Assembly: GCA_034696485.1 (NCBI GenBank)
Contig: JAQIWT010000772.1
Span: forward strand, 1-15,247
DNA from: Isohypsibius dastychi
Lineage: Eukaryota > Tardigrada > Eutardigrada > Parachela > Isohypsibiidae
Direction: 5' to 3'
DNA: 15,247 bases
The notes below the pieces were generated by a model. The model was given only the letters and a program-made list of their open reading frames with translations, had not been told where the DNA came from and did not search any database. Made by a program: the position numbers and the translations under genes. Shown here one piece after another: positions 1-8,152 of the stretch (position 1 is its first letter; every line of letters begins with the position of its first letter).

Positions 1-333
1 AAATTTTTTGGTCAAAAATTCTTTTTTCAAAATTTTTTTTGAACATTTTTGTTTTCCAACATTTCCTGAGGGGAGGGTGGTACTGGTGACATTATGCCAG
101 GCCTCAGTGTGCCGGGCATGCGCGCAAGCGCGGCCAAAGCCGCTTTTTGCGAGGAATATTTTGTTTTATAAAGAAGCCCGGGAATAAAGAAGTGGTTGCA
201 TCTGCTGTCTGATATGATATAGTCCAGTTTTCCTCATCCATTTTTACCATTTATTTTTCAAGCCCAAATTATCAACAAGTTTTCAAAAAGCCCAGCTTAT
301 TGTGGCATATCTTGGACTTTTCCTGACTGGGTA
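1..333. other. Non-coding flank, T-rich start
   Basis: No gene is visible. The first 60 bases are homopolymeric T and A runs. Around 65-80 there is a short G-rich stretch, and 110-150 is GC-rich with alternating GC/CG steps. The short open frames here lack splice or start context and look like chance. Confidence 0.5.
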
Positions 334-335
334 TA

Positions 336-420
336 CACCATCCCCTCGTTATATGGGTTACGTTCGGCAGCCCATATCTCGAGTGAAACCCCACATAAGC
401 CCATATAGCGAGGACCACTG
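336..420. repeat. Sub-terminal imperfect inverted repeat inside the MITE
   Basis: The left terminal repeat has a second, closer partner. CCCTCGTTATATGGG near 343-357 pairs with CCCATATAGCGAGGA at 400-414, and that arm ends with CACTG at 420. The outer end, read inward as CAGTGGTCCTCG, resembles a pogo-type terminus. The structure could be a nested smaller element or a sub-terminal repeat. No TA flanks the 420 end. Confidence 0.45.
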
Positions 421-805
421 TCGTCCCCAAATCCGAAAGGTGGCCTTTCGGTTTTTCGACCTTGTGACACAGGAACAGTACAGCCATCCAGTTTTTTTCA
501 GGCAAAACAGAGTTCAGACTACATTCCATTCCAACTCAGAACCAGAAAACTGAAGTTTTTTCAATTTTGATCACAGATACATAATCTCTTCGGAATTGTC
601 TTCCGCTGATCTATGAATAAACGTTTTAGCGATTACTTTACTCATTTGTAAAGGTTTAGAAGAACGAGAAACAAATCGGAACAATATAATTTCGATTGTG
701 GTTCAATTTCGAAAACACAACGAATTCAGTGATGGACCAGGTGGTTTGCGTCCCATCTAGTGGAAATCCCCTTGTTCACTAAATTACGGACCCTCCGTAT
801 ACAAG

Positions 806-830
806 GTACTAATACGTACTAATACGTACT
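806..830. repeat. Short tandem repeat, 10 bp unit
   Basis: The unit GTACTAATAC occurs twice perfectly, followed by another GTACT and a broken copy (TATAC). It lies inside the 336-899 element. Confidence 0.75.
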
Positions 831-901
831 ATACGACACATCCCCGACACGATTTTCAAAAACCCATCAGCAAGAGTCCCATATAACGATGAGATGGTGT
901 A

Positions 902-1618
902 CGTCTTAACGCGTGTCATGACATTTCGTAGGCCACCTTTCGCAGTCAGAATTTTCGTAGTAAAACGTTGCCATACTTCTTGGAGTCAAGAAATCTCGTT
1001 GTTTGCTGACCTCGCAGACAAGAGATTTTGTAGTTTAAGGTTTCGTGGTTATGGTGTTTTAGGGTTCTATGGTCTTCTGCAGTCGCTCGCTTACTCGTGC
1101 ATCGTCTAGAATTAGAGTGCTCTGAATTTCAGTCACGTGATGTTTGGCAGGTTAAACTCCTTACCGCGAACTCTCGGTACCATGAATTGTTCACTACGAA
1201 ACTGCTCGCTACCAATGGTTGTGAATACGAAAGTTCTCTACAACGAGAGCTCTTGGCTTTGAAGTCGAGACTACGCAAGGTTAACAGCGGAATCTCAAGA
1301 CACGAGAAGTCTACCTACGAAAGTTCGTGACACTGGCCCGACGTGCATCGGATCATAATGTCTTTGCTATAGCACTGGATTGGGACTTGAAGTAAATTAT
1401 AGGCACCAAGGAGATTTCAAGTACTGTGCGCGTCAACTCAGGACTACAGTGGTTCTGAAGCACTTGCTTTAGCACCAATCTCGCCGCCACCCTAGCCACT
1501 TGTTAATTTTCACCAAAATTCAGTACCGTAGGTCGTTTTACCGGAACGTGTAAGGAGGAACCTAATAGGCCGGCACCTCACTTGAACCTGTGCGCTATTT
1601 TATTCTCGATTAGAACGA
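902..1618. other. No gene recognised; repeat-like DNA
   Basis: Two overlapping open frames of about 70-77 codons cover 894-1330, but no start context, splice pattern or protein family supports them. Recurrent short words (CTCG-TACCA, TACGAAA, CGAGA) spaced roughly 30 bp apart between about 1160 and 1330 suggest an old degenerate tandem repeat. Nothing recognisable was seen from 1331 to 1618. Confidence 0.4.
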
Positions 1619-1625
1619 ATAAAAG
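1619..1625 (+). promoter_or_regulatory. TATA-like box (ATAAAAG) upstream of Ig relic 1
   Basis: ATAAAAG lies 69 bp before the ATG at 1694, in front of a GC-rich GCGCGCGTCACG stretch. An upstream ATG at 1651 opens an 11-codon frame that ends before 1694. It either lies upstream of the true transcription start or acts as a small upstream reading frame. This is motif and position evidence only. Confidence 0.35.
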
Positions 1626-1693
1626 CGCGCGTCACGGCAAAACTCACTCAATGGTATATCAGTCTTCGAAAAACTTTGGACTTTAAAACTACG

Positions 1694-2308
1694 ATGCTGT
1701 CTGCCACAATCGTGACTTTTTTGGTACTCATGCCGCATGCCATGGCTACAGCTGATTTCAACATGTCTTTGACCATACCCGAGACCAAGAATCTCAATTC
1801 GACCGTTCAGCTAAAGTGTGGATGGGAATTCGCTGATCCTCAATTGATTGATATCACCGTTACATGAAAGGTTAACAGCTCCCTTGTTAATGAAACTACA
1901 CAAGTGAAACCCAAGCCGAAAGACGAGAGGTAAGAACGATCATTCAGACCCGGTCATTTCGATTGGCAGTTATTGTGCGCAAGATTCGGTGATTTTTCAT
2001 AGCGATTCCAAGCTTTTTGATATATCCTCCAATTCGAGTGGAATATACACCTGCATCGTCGCAGCCAGATCACGTTTTGTTTGGGATAAACCCGTGACCA
2101 AAAGCAAGAGCATCAAGTTGCGTGTCGTCGGTAAGTGTCCGTGCTCATAAGGGGGGGAGGGGTCTGGTAACTCCCGTTTAATATTTCAGTTGGGAAGTCT
2201 TCGGCTCATGGAAATGTGCGCCCAGACCCTACATTCAAATGCTCTGATCCCATGAAATGTGAACAGGGGTTCATCTATTATACCAATTCAAAGAGCGATG
2301 TACTATAA
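1694..2308 (+). pseudogene. Secreted immunoglobulin-like domain protein, copy 1 (stop at the Ig tryptophan)
   Basis: ATG 1694 begins a hydrophobic leader (MLSATIVTFLVLMPHAMATA) typical of a signal peptide, then an Ig-like domain. The first Ig cysteine is at 1817-1819. The second is at 2052-2054 in a canonical GIYTC context. Exons are 1694-1929, 2003-2130 and 2190 onward. The introns are 1930-2002 (phase 2) and 2131-2189 (phase 1), both with good GT/AG ends. Sixteen codons after the first cysteine, where the Ig core tryptophan belongs, the codon is TGA (1865-1867). The domain reads on in frame afterwards, through SSLVNETTQV and across both introns. A second in-frame stop, TAA, is at 2306-2308. 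Beyond it a cysteine-containing frame continues to about 2371, possibly more of the original protein. The exon phases and continued frame point to a once-functional secreted or receptor ectodomain gene that has decayed. Ligand and role are unknown. Confidence 0.72.
2151..2162 (+). other. G-rich tract in the intron after Ig relic 1
   Basis: Seven Gs, an A and four more Gs sit 20 bases inside the 59 bp intron 2131-2189. The corresponding intron after Ig copy 2 also contains a long G-rich tract. In other animals intronic G-runs bind hnRNP H-type factors and can help exon definition; applying that here is inference. Confidence 0.6.
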
Positions 2309-2371
2309 GACGTGGAAAGTCGGTCGAAAATGGGAGTTGCAACTGACGTTCCCACATGTGAAAGGCATCAA

Positions 2372-2778
2372 ATTATCCAAATGTTTCGGTTGTTGTCTGA
2401 TTTCTTACATCCTGGTCTTTTGATCCCGAAGTAAAACTTGATTGAATACCGAAATTATCACCATGGAGTTAAATCAAAACCAGATGTACTAGAATCTGAC
2501 CGTCTCGCCTTAACATAATCGAAAACAGACACTTTTAAGATCAAAACGAATGCTCATCTTTTGAATTTAGCCGGATTTTTCATAACGTCGCCCTTTGTCT
2601 GTTGGTATTGTTCAGATTTCTGGAAGAGTATGTTGGGGGGTGTAGTATGTATAATCAAATGCGAGGTTGACTGAAGCGATGGTAACCTGGTACGATTTTT
2701 AAAGGGCTCATCATGTGACTGCAATGTTCATTCTCTTGTTTTGTTCAAATGGGATGCAGCTGCAAGCAGAACTGTGTC
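2372..2778. other. No gene recognised
   Basis: There are stops in all frames and no recognisable domain. An 11-bp word, TCTCGCCTTAA at 2505-2515, equals the terminal word of the foldback element further right. It could be a solo end or a coincidence. Confidence 0.4.
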
Positions 2779-2782
2779 TTAA

Positions 2783-3482
2783 GGCGAGAATATTTGTTGG
2801 GTTCAGCGTTTTCATAGCTCTTGTGCGGATTGCATTTGTGAGGTGAGGATGAGTTACCATTCTCAAACTCAAATGACAAAATACAGAAGGAAGATCGAAG
2901 TGCGTGACTGCACGTACATTTCGGCCAAACTCTGAGCCGTTGCTGAGAAAAGCGCTACCGTGTAAAAATCTTCCTGAAAAACTTTCGAATTTTGTCGACT
3001 GAGCTACGAGAGAGGTACGATAACGCAAAAGAGTGCATTCGGTAGCTAACAGAAATCCCCATGTTGGAAACTTTTTGTTTTTCGAAATAACGATCGGAAA
3101 CTGAGAACTCGTGATTCTTAGACCATCTGCGACTCAAGGCGTCACTTTGAAGAGGATTCCTCAGTCCTCGGTTAGTATTTCAAAAAACAAAACGTTTCCA
3201 ACATGGGGATTTCTGTTAGCTACCGAATGCACTCTTTTGCGTTATCGTACCTCTCTCGTAGCTCAGTCGACAAAATTCGAAAGTTTTTCAGGAAGATTTT
3301 TACACGGTAGCGCTTTTCTCAGCAACGGCTCAGAGTTTGGCCGAAATGTACGTGCAGTCACGCACTTCGATCTTCCCTCTGTATTTTGTCATTTGAGTTT
3401 GAGAATGGTAACTCATCCTCACCTCACAAATGCAATCCGCACAAGAGCTATGAAAACGTTGAACCCAACAAATATTCTCGCC
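2783..3482. mobile_element. Foldback element with ~311 bp inverted arms, bounded by TTAA
   Basis: 2779-3089 is the reverse complement of 3176-3486 without gaps. I count about four mismatches over 311 bp. The arms are separated by 86 bp (3090-3175), in which weaker pairing continues for a few bases. Both outer ends are TTAA (2779-2782 and 3483-3486). The first base outside differs (C on the left; G on the right when read as the complement), so identity stops exactly at TTAA. A TTAA target duplication is the hallmark of the piggyBac superfamily, making a non-autonomous piggyBac-like foldback element the leading reading. The inward termini GGCGAGAATATT do not look like classical piggyBac ends (CCY), so the family is uncertain. 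Open frames in both arms encode the same peptide only because the DNA is duplicated. Transcription would yield a very long hairpin RNA. Confidence 0.75.
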
Positions 3483-3496
3483 TTAACAAAGTATAG

Positions 3497-3875
3497 GGAT
3501 ATGACATTCTCTCGAAAATTCACGAAGATATTCGGTACGGAAGCAAGAAGTTTTTCATATCGCACTACACTCACATCTATGGCAGCTATTTTGGTAACAA
3601 TGGACTGCCATGCACAGAAAGGGCACAAACACCCGCGACGATCGCATGCACTTAACAGTTGTTTCAAGTGATGAGATGAACAGACTACTTCCAGAAGTGC
3701 TGAAGGATAACAATTCTGCATAAATTAAAGATGATTACTGTAGTCTGACTCTGACCATCACAACGGCACTGCTGTCTTCGAAGAAATTCCTTCAGAGTTG
3801 GTTTTGGTTAACATCGACGCGCGCAGATTTGACCAGCACATCACTCCAGTAAAAATGCCAACACTGCAGTTCTGA
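3497..3875 (+). pseudogene. Decayed coding sequence of unknown family
   Basis: Three protein-like frames follow one another in different phases. Frame one, 3497-3655, is 52 residues and contains KIHEDIRYGSKKFFISHYTH. Frame two ends at TAA 3721-3723 and contains SSDEMNRLLPEVLKDN. Frame three, 3744-3875, is 43 residues and contains FEEIPSELVLVNIDARRFDQ. Each piece has balanced composition, unlike the chance frames around it. The simplest explanation is one former coding region broken by single-base shifts or small introns near 3610-3650 and 3724-3743. I do not recognise the family. It starts 11 bp right of the foldback element and ends about 100 bp before Ig copy 2, so it may be a middle part of the same ancestral gene or an unrelated insertion. 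Confidence 0.35.
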
Positions 3876-3976
3876 AGCATGTATACTCTGTAAGTGCAAG
3901 TAGAGCGAAATCATGTGGAATCGGTATTTTCTCCGTTTGTTTTTTTAAATCCTATGCACGACCACCGCCCCTGTAG

Positions 3977-4840
3977 AGTTCCAGTTCCAGTGTAGTTATA
4001 TACCTGCCGACCCCGAATTTACCGATTTCACTGTTGTCTGGACGGTCAAAGTCCTTTGGTCAACAAGAGCATGCAGATGAACATCAGGCCAAATAACACT
4101 TGGGATCTGCAGAGTTGAATTAAGTTGACACTACTCACAAAGTTTCGAGTTGATGGAGAGGTTACATTGGATTCGATGCAACTTGTCAGCAACTAAATGC
4201 TCCGTAATCTGACGTGGGGAAACAACACCTGCATGATCACTGGCACCTCTCGGTTCTCGGAGACCGACTCTGTGACCAAACAGAGGAGCATTATGTTTCA
4301 GGCTATGGGTGAGTTGAATTCTTGAAACTTTTTAACTGGGGCGGGAGGGGGGGGGGCAACCTCTGGGAATTCCTCTACGAGCATCATTTTTGAATGTTAT
4401 ACATTTGTGTTCCAGATGGAGAGTTTTCCGGCTTTTCCGACTCATTCGGCGCGAACCAAGCCCTTGCAGCAACTCAAGTTCACGTCAAAGTAAGCTACTG
4501 TATGTGTTGCCGGCTGAGTAATCGGAATACGGTCGAATATCTCAACCTCGAAACTGTACGGTATTCATTCAGCATTTGATTCTCAGGGAGATCGACTCGT
4601 GTGGATGTTGAAAAAATTTACCCAACTATTGATGTTGAGCATGTTTGTGGATTACCTCAACCATCCAGTGCTCCAAGAACGAAACGTGGTCAGTCAGCTT
4701 CAGAATACACCGGTCCATTTATTCCATGCCCAAAGAACGTGCCGAGAAAGTGTGTTTACTTTCTTAATCAGCAAGAACTTGAATTTTACCAGCGAAACAT
4801 GGCTAAAAACGGTGGTTTTTGGATCGGGCGCTCGTTGTGA
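3977..4840 (+). pseudogene. Immunoglobulin-like domain protein, copy 2, with C-terminal exons (broken)
   Basis: After a CTGTAG acceptor, a phase-1 exon opens with the first Ig cysteine (3991-3993) and the core tryptophan TGG (4039-4041). They are 16 codons apart, exactly as in copy 1. Just after DFTVVWTVK the frame shifts: the homologue of copy 1 SSLVNE (SPLVNK) is in another frame. The second cysteine (4230-4232) lies in GNNTC, so the usual tyrosine is asparagine, and an in-frame TAA lies upstream of it. The tail SRFSETDSVTKQRSI aligns with copy 1 SRFVWDKPVTKSKSI. Intron 4309-4415 is phase 1, as in copy 1. Exon 4416-4499 and intron 4500-4586 (donor GTATGT) join in phase to a last exon, 4587-4840, ending in TGA. 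The last exon encodes 83 complete residues with five cysteines absent here except three (in HVCGL, IPCPK and RKCVY) and an RTKR site. Downstream exons look healthier than the Ig domain. Confidence 0.62.
4338..4356 (+). other. G-rich tract in the intron after Ig relic 2
   Basis: Runs of four, three and ten Gs (with a single C and A between) sit about 30 bases inside intron 4309-4415, the positional counterpart of the G-tract intron in copy 1. The tract could form a G-quadruplex. Confidence 0.6.
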
Positions 4841-5796
4841 ATGATCGCGCAACGCTGTCTTCTAACCAAAATTCTTGAACTAAAATCTATACCCATTTTA
4901 TTAATCTGGACGAACCAACAATCTCTAAATGAGCAAACCTCTTTTCGAAATGGTTTGAATCATTTGGTGACCATGTTGGACAAGGTTGAAGCTTTTACCT
5001 GAGGTTTATCATTTTCTTGTCGTTCTGCTCGAGATAAAAGTTATCATTGTTTGATGCTTGTGGTTGAGTCGAGTACAGTATACTCTCACTATCTTGATTT
5101 TACGCTCTTGAATATCTGGGCCCAAAAAGCTTCATCTGTTAACGTAGTGTTATTAGAAGGTTATTAAACGAGCATGCGGCGGTATACAGACATGACTGAC
5201 AACCACTTTCTGAATGTCGGTTGCCGATTGTACGTTCTAGACCCCCCAGGGAACGATCATTCGATAAATTTTCTTTGTGCATCACAGGTCACTGACTGCG
5301 ATCAAGACACAGTGGATACGCGAGCAAAAACTTCATCAAAATGTTGAATTTTAAACACGGAATCACGAATACCGGGTCTGGCTGGAAAAAAGGTTCAAAT
5401 GTCTCAGTCTTGTAATTCTGGACCATAGTTTAGTATGACAGACTGCAAATGTGATGAGAAACCAGGGAATGATTTGTATCATAGCATGCCATCACTGTGG
5501 GTGTGGGAGCTGAGAATAATAATCTTTCAATATCCCTTTTTGAGTAATCAATAAACAAGAGCTATTTAGTTTACTGTACTGGCCAGCATCGGTCAATATT
5601 CAACAATCATACCGGAAATTTTCCGTTCATGTTTACAGTTTCGAGTGAGCGTTTTTTCACGCTGATTGTACCGAAAATAACAAAACACTTGCGAAAGGAG
5701 AATAAAGTGACGAAATAAGGCAAGACGTGACTAGTCGACTGAAGAGGATAATGGACAAACACTTTGACAGCTCCGTGAATCACGAACAATAAGGAA
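4841..5796. other. Intergenic, no gene recognised
   Basis: All frames are interrupted. An AATAAA at 5550-5555 could be a polyadenylation signal for the preceding gene, but it is 710 bp beyond the stop, so the link is weak. A 60-codon reverse-strand frame at 5607-5789 has no supporting signals. Confidence 0.4.
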
Positions 5797-5816
5797 TGAC
5801 GTCACAGAGTATATAA
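5797..5816 (+). promoter_or_regulatory. Core promoter: CRE (TGACGTCA) plus TATATAA
   Basis: A perfect palindromic cAMP-response element, TGACGTCA (5797-5804), is followed 5 bp later by TATATAA (5810-5816), about 105 bp before the ATG at 5921. A start site near 5840 would be expected. CRE sites bind CREB/ATF bZIP factors in animals; use here is inferred from the motif and spacing. Confidence 0.6.
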
Positions 5817-5920
5817 CCGCTCAATTCACATCTCCGTTTATCGTATTTTGTAAGCTTTATTTCTCCATCTTCCGCTTTTTCCGAAATTTCAAAAACCGTA
5901 TTACTGTTCAGTTATTAAAC

Positions 5921-6164
5921 ATGTCTACGTCAACCAATGCAGTTTGCAATGGTGAAACCAGCATGGACCAGCTTAACGGGAAGGCTCTTTGGAAAGGTAA
6001 TTTTTTTGAACCTATCTAACGCTGATGAAATTAAATTAACGAAATACTGTTTAGGTGTCAGGAGCTTCGTGGAAAGAATTCTCGCCAATACAAGATGTGG
6101 CCGTTCAACAATCGAGGACGACGCTTCACTTGAACAACTCAGACAATTCGCTCACACTTTCTAA
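5921..6164 (+). CDS. Small two-exon protein, 61 residues, function unknown
   Basis: ATG 5921 follows a clear CRE/TATA promoter at a sensible distance. Exon 1 (5921-5996) encodes MSTSTNAVCNGETSMDQLNG and a few more residues. A 58 bp phase-1 intron (5997-6054, GTAATT...TTTAG) leads to exon 2 (6055-6164), ending in TAA. The 61-residue product has two cysteines, no signal peptide and no membrane segment. It has a likely helical middle (WKGVRSFVERILANTR) and an acidic then mixed C-terminus (IEDDASLEQLRQF). I do not recognise the family. No AATAAA follows within 250 bp of the stop, so the 3' end is uncertain and further exons are possible. The other frame of exon 2 is also open and protein-like but would require a different intron phase. 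Confidence 0.55.
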
Positions 6165-6343
6165 TGTTCTGAATGAGCGATTGTGTTACGAGCCTCAAGG
6201 ATTGCACTAGTTCTGATCTCATTATACATTTAATTAGCATCGAATGGGTGACATGCCGTTTTGATGCCATCCGTTGTTTTGCACTGTTTTCTTCTTTCTA
6301 TTCTAAATTGTGGATTTTCTCAAAAAATGTTAGTGTGACCTTC

Positions 6344-6361
6344 GACAGATAAAGATCTGTC
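6344..6361. repeat. Short hairpin, 7 bp stem
   Basis: GACAGAT and ATCTGTC flank a four-base AAAG loop. Confidence 0.6.
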
Positions 6362-6766
6362 AAAACAGTAAACCGATAACATTTGATATGTGTCTGTCAA
6401 CTGCGTCCGGAATTTGACCGTAATCAGTGTGCCTGCTCTGCGAATGAATCTTGCCGAAATAAAACGAAGATTTTTGACCTTTCGTAACATGGAATTAGTA
6501 AGTGGAGGTATGAATTGTATGACTCGTCCTTCACGCATGCTGCCACCACAGCAGTACTGCACAACTGTATGGGATAAGTTTGCGGAAATCTATCAGTTGT
6601 AAAAATCCACAAAGTTTGGTTGTTTCAATTCCTGAAAATACGGCTCGGATTCTAGAATAGGAAACGGAATCCTAATGACGCTTCATGCAGTGTAGCTGTG
6701 TCCCCCAGGCTACAACGTAAGCTCGGCCACCGACATTCAACAAGAGCCTGTCAATCATGTTGATTC

Positions 6767-6780
6767 GGTTCTTCGGAACC
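6767..6780. repeat. UUCG-tetraloop hairpin
   Basis: GGTTC-TTCG-GAACC forms a five-pair stem closed by C-G over a TTCG loop, the very stable C(UUCG)G arrangement if transcribed. It lies 18 bp left of the TTAA at 6798. Function is unknown. Confidence 0.55.
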
Positions 6781-7049
6781 ATTTAGTTCTTTACAGATTA
6801 ACTGGAGGTACCACGTTGAACGCCTGTTTTGGCGCACGAGTTAGCATTCATTAGCTGTGGTCGCTATTTGCCATTTGGTCGTATTATCTCACGTGCAAAT
6901 GATTGGGCTACCAGGAGATGTATTTGAAATAATTTGAAAAAGTTTATTCTTGGAGATGTCACGTTTGGAAAATCTTATCTTTGACTGGCTGTAGCGAATT
7001 CAAAAAAAATTGGTCTCCAATTACAAAATATGCAACGTGAACAAAATCA

Positions 7050-7215
7050 AAAACTGTATGTACTTGTACTTGTCTCTTGCATTTAATTTGGGTTGACTGG
7101 ACAATGAGTAGCATAGCTTGGAATGAGACGACCTCTAATTGGCTTGTTCCAATCTGCTCTTGCAACGCCAGTTTTCGATGATTCGTAAAACAAAAAAACA
7201 AGTACATACAGTTTT
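7050..7215. repeat. Internal 17 bp inverted repeat within the TTAA element
   Basis: AAAACTGTATGTACTTG (7050-7066) is perfectly inverted at 7199-7215. Next to the right arm, TTCAATTCTGTAC (7214-7226) recurs directly at 7560-7572 near the element's right end. A nested element or sub-terminal transposase-binding repeats are both possible. Confidence 0.65.
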
Positions 7216-7372
7216 CAATTCTGTACCCCTTTCGTGTTCGAACTGAATTTTAAGCGCTTATTCCGAAATTACAGAAAAATCAGAATGAAATTGTGTCTGT
7301 TTTGAAGAAATGAAGTGCAAAGTTGAGCATCGGAAACAATCAGGCCAGCCGTTTCCAAAATTATTGGTCGTG

Positions 7373-7440
7373 CACGTACAGATGGTATCTCTTGATAAGG
7401 TAGGTATAGCACGAGAACGTGCTCTGCTCATCTGTACGTG
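7373..7440. repeat. Nested hairpin, 12 bp outer and 6 bp inner stem
   Basis: CACGTACAGATG (7373-7384) pairs with CATCTGTACGTG (7429-7440). Within the loop, AGCACG (7408-7413) pairs with CGTGCT (7418-7423). The structure sits in the right third of the TTAA element. Confidence 0.65.
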
Positions 7441-7633
7441 ACGGACCATTATTTTTGGTTCGATCAGTTCGGTAACTTAAATTATGATGAAGTATTTAAT
7501 CAAAATGTAAGTGTTCTAGCCAACTTTCATTAATCTTTTTGAACTTAAAAAATAGAGTATTCAATTCTGTACAAGACAAGACAGGAATTCAAAATAGTCA
7601 AAATGAGCATCGCAACGTGGTACCTCCAGTTAA

Positions 7634-8152
7634 GGAACCCCGTTCTTGACACGAGGTTATTCGGGCTTGGTTTGAAATCACAGATCCTGAGCAATATTTT
7701 CCATGTTTTCTGTTTCGAGTCGGTTTCTGAATGAATTGTCGTTTACATGTGATTGTTTCTGTGACAGTTCTCGAAAATTCCATACCTGGCCATCATTGTT
7801 CCGAAATCTGGTACAATTCTTTTTCATATCGAATCACGCATTAGCTCACCAAGCTAGTTTGAGAACTGGATTACCGTTAAATCTAGAGTGTCGAATTGAT
7901 CGATGGTATTTTCCGGTCTGTTCGAAGCAGTCCGGAAACCAATAGCATGCGTCATTCCCATCTTCGTCAATCGATGACATTTTCGGGTCAGACATTAAAC
8001 CATTCCAGCTAACTTCAACCCAGCGTCGAAAAATCAAAAATAAAACACTTTAAAATAAGAATAGAATGACGAAATTCGTGCCACTTGAATACTGCATATG
8101 TGTAGAAATTGTAGCCAAATTGACAAGTCTGAGACTTGATTGTATAGATAAA
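7634..8152. other. Intergenic, no gene recognised
   Basis: Frames of about 60-80 codons overlap on both strands at 7703-8037 without splice or start context. The region leads into the promoter of the next gene. Confidence 0.4.

Larger units (their letters stand above)
336..899. mobile_element. TA-flanked short inverted-repeat element (MITE), pogo/Tc1-mariner style
   Basis: The sequence at 334-357 and the reverse complement of 878-901 agree at 22 of 24 positions. The match begins at TA on each side and stops just outside it, which is what a duplicated TA target site looks like. The terminal repeats start CACCAT and contain TCGTTATATGGG, reminiscent of pogo/Tigger-type termini. The 564 bp between the TA dinucleotides contains no transposase-like open frame, so this is best described as a non-autonomous element of the Tc1/mariner-pogo superfamily. 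The family assignment is inference; the inverted repeat and the TA flanks are seen directly. Confidence 0.6.
6165..6797. other. Intergenic, hairpins only
   Basis: No convincing gene. Overlapping frames of 62-80 codons at 6320-6612 occur on both strands, which is typical of chance. An AATAAA-containing word near 6456-6465 is the first polyadenylation-like signal after the preceding gene. Confidence 0.4.
6802..7629. mobile_element. 828 bp element with 17 bp perfect terminal repeats and TTAA duplication
   Basis: CTGGAGGTACCACGTTG at 6802-6818 is repeated exactly in reverse complement at 7613-7629. TTAA lies immediately outside both ends (6798-6801 and 7630-7633), and the next outside bases differ. 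A perfect terminal repeat ending exactly at TTAA is the signature of a piggyBac-superfamily insertion. No transposase frame exists inside, so it is non-autonomous. A PIF/Harbinger reading (TAA or TTA duplication) is possible, but it would leave asymmetric ends. The terminal sequence differs from the foldback element at 2783-3482, so the two belong to different families. Confidence 0.72.

Noticed and set aside
894-1330. Two overlapping frames of 71 and 77 codons as genes
   Set aside because: They span the edge of the MITE and repeat-like DNA, with no promoter, splice or domain evidence.
1865-1867. TGA as a reassigned tryptophan codon, since it sits at the Ig tryptophan and TGA also interrupts the 10663-11100 frame
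   Set aside because: Tryptophan is written TGG elsewhere (4039-4041 and the start of the final Ig exon), a coding frame ends in TGA, and the other copy carries a frame shift and a TAA. Ordinary decay explains the data better.
2505-2515. TCTCGCCTTAA as a third end of the TTAA foldback family
   Set aside because: Only 11 bp match, with no extended similarity to the element termini; chance is plausible.
3111-3671. 186-codon open frame, the longest in the window, as a gene
   Set aside because: Most of it lies in the right arm of the foldback element, and the same peptide appears in the left arm simply because the DNA is inverted. No start, splice or family support.
4599-4844. Alternative frame of the last Ig-gene exon (81 codons)
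   Set aside because: It needs a phase-0 join using donor 4490. The other frame, joined through the GTATGT donor at 4500, gives a more balanced protein with spaced cysteines. Not fully excluded.
5380-5410. GGTTCAAAT-like word as a tRNA T-arm
   Set aside because: No A-box, anticodon stem or acceptor pairing could be found around it.
6320-6612. Overlapping frames of 62-80 codons on both strands
   Set aside because: Frames on opposite strands overlap without signals and do not look coding.
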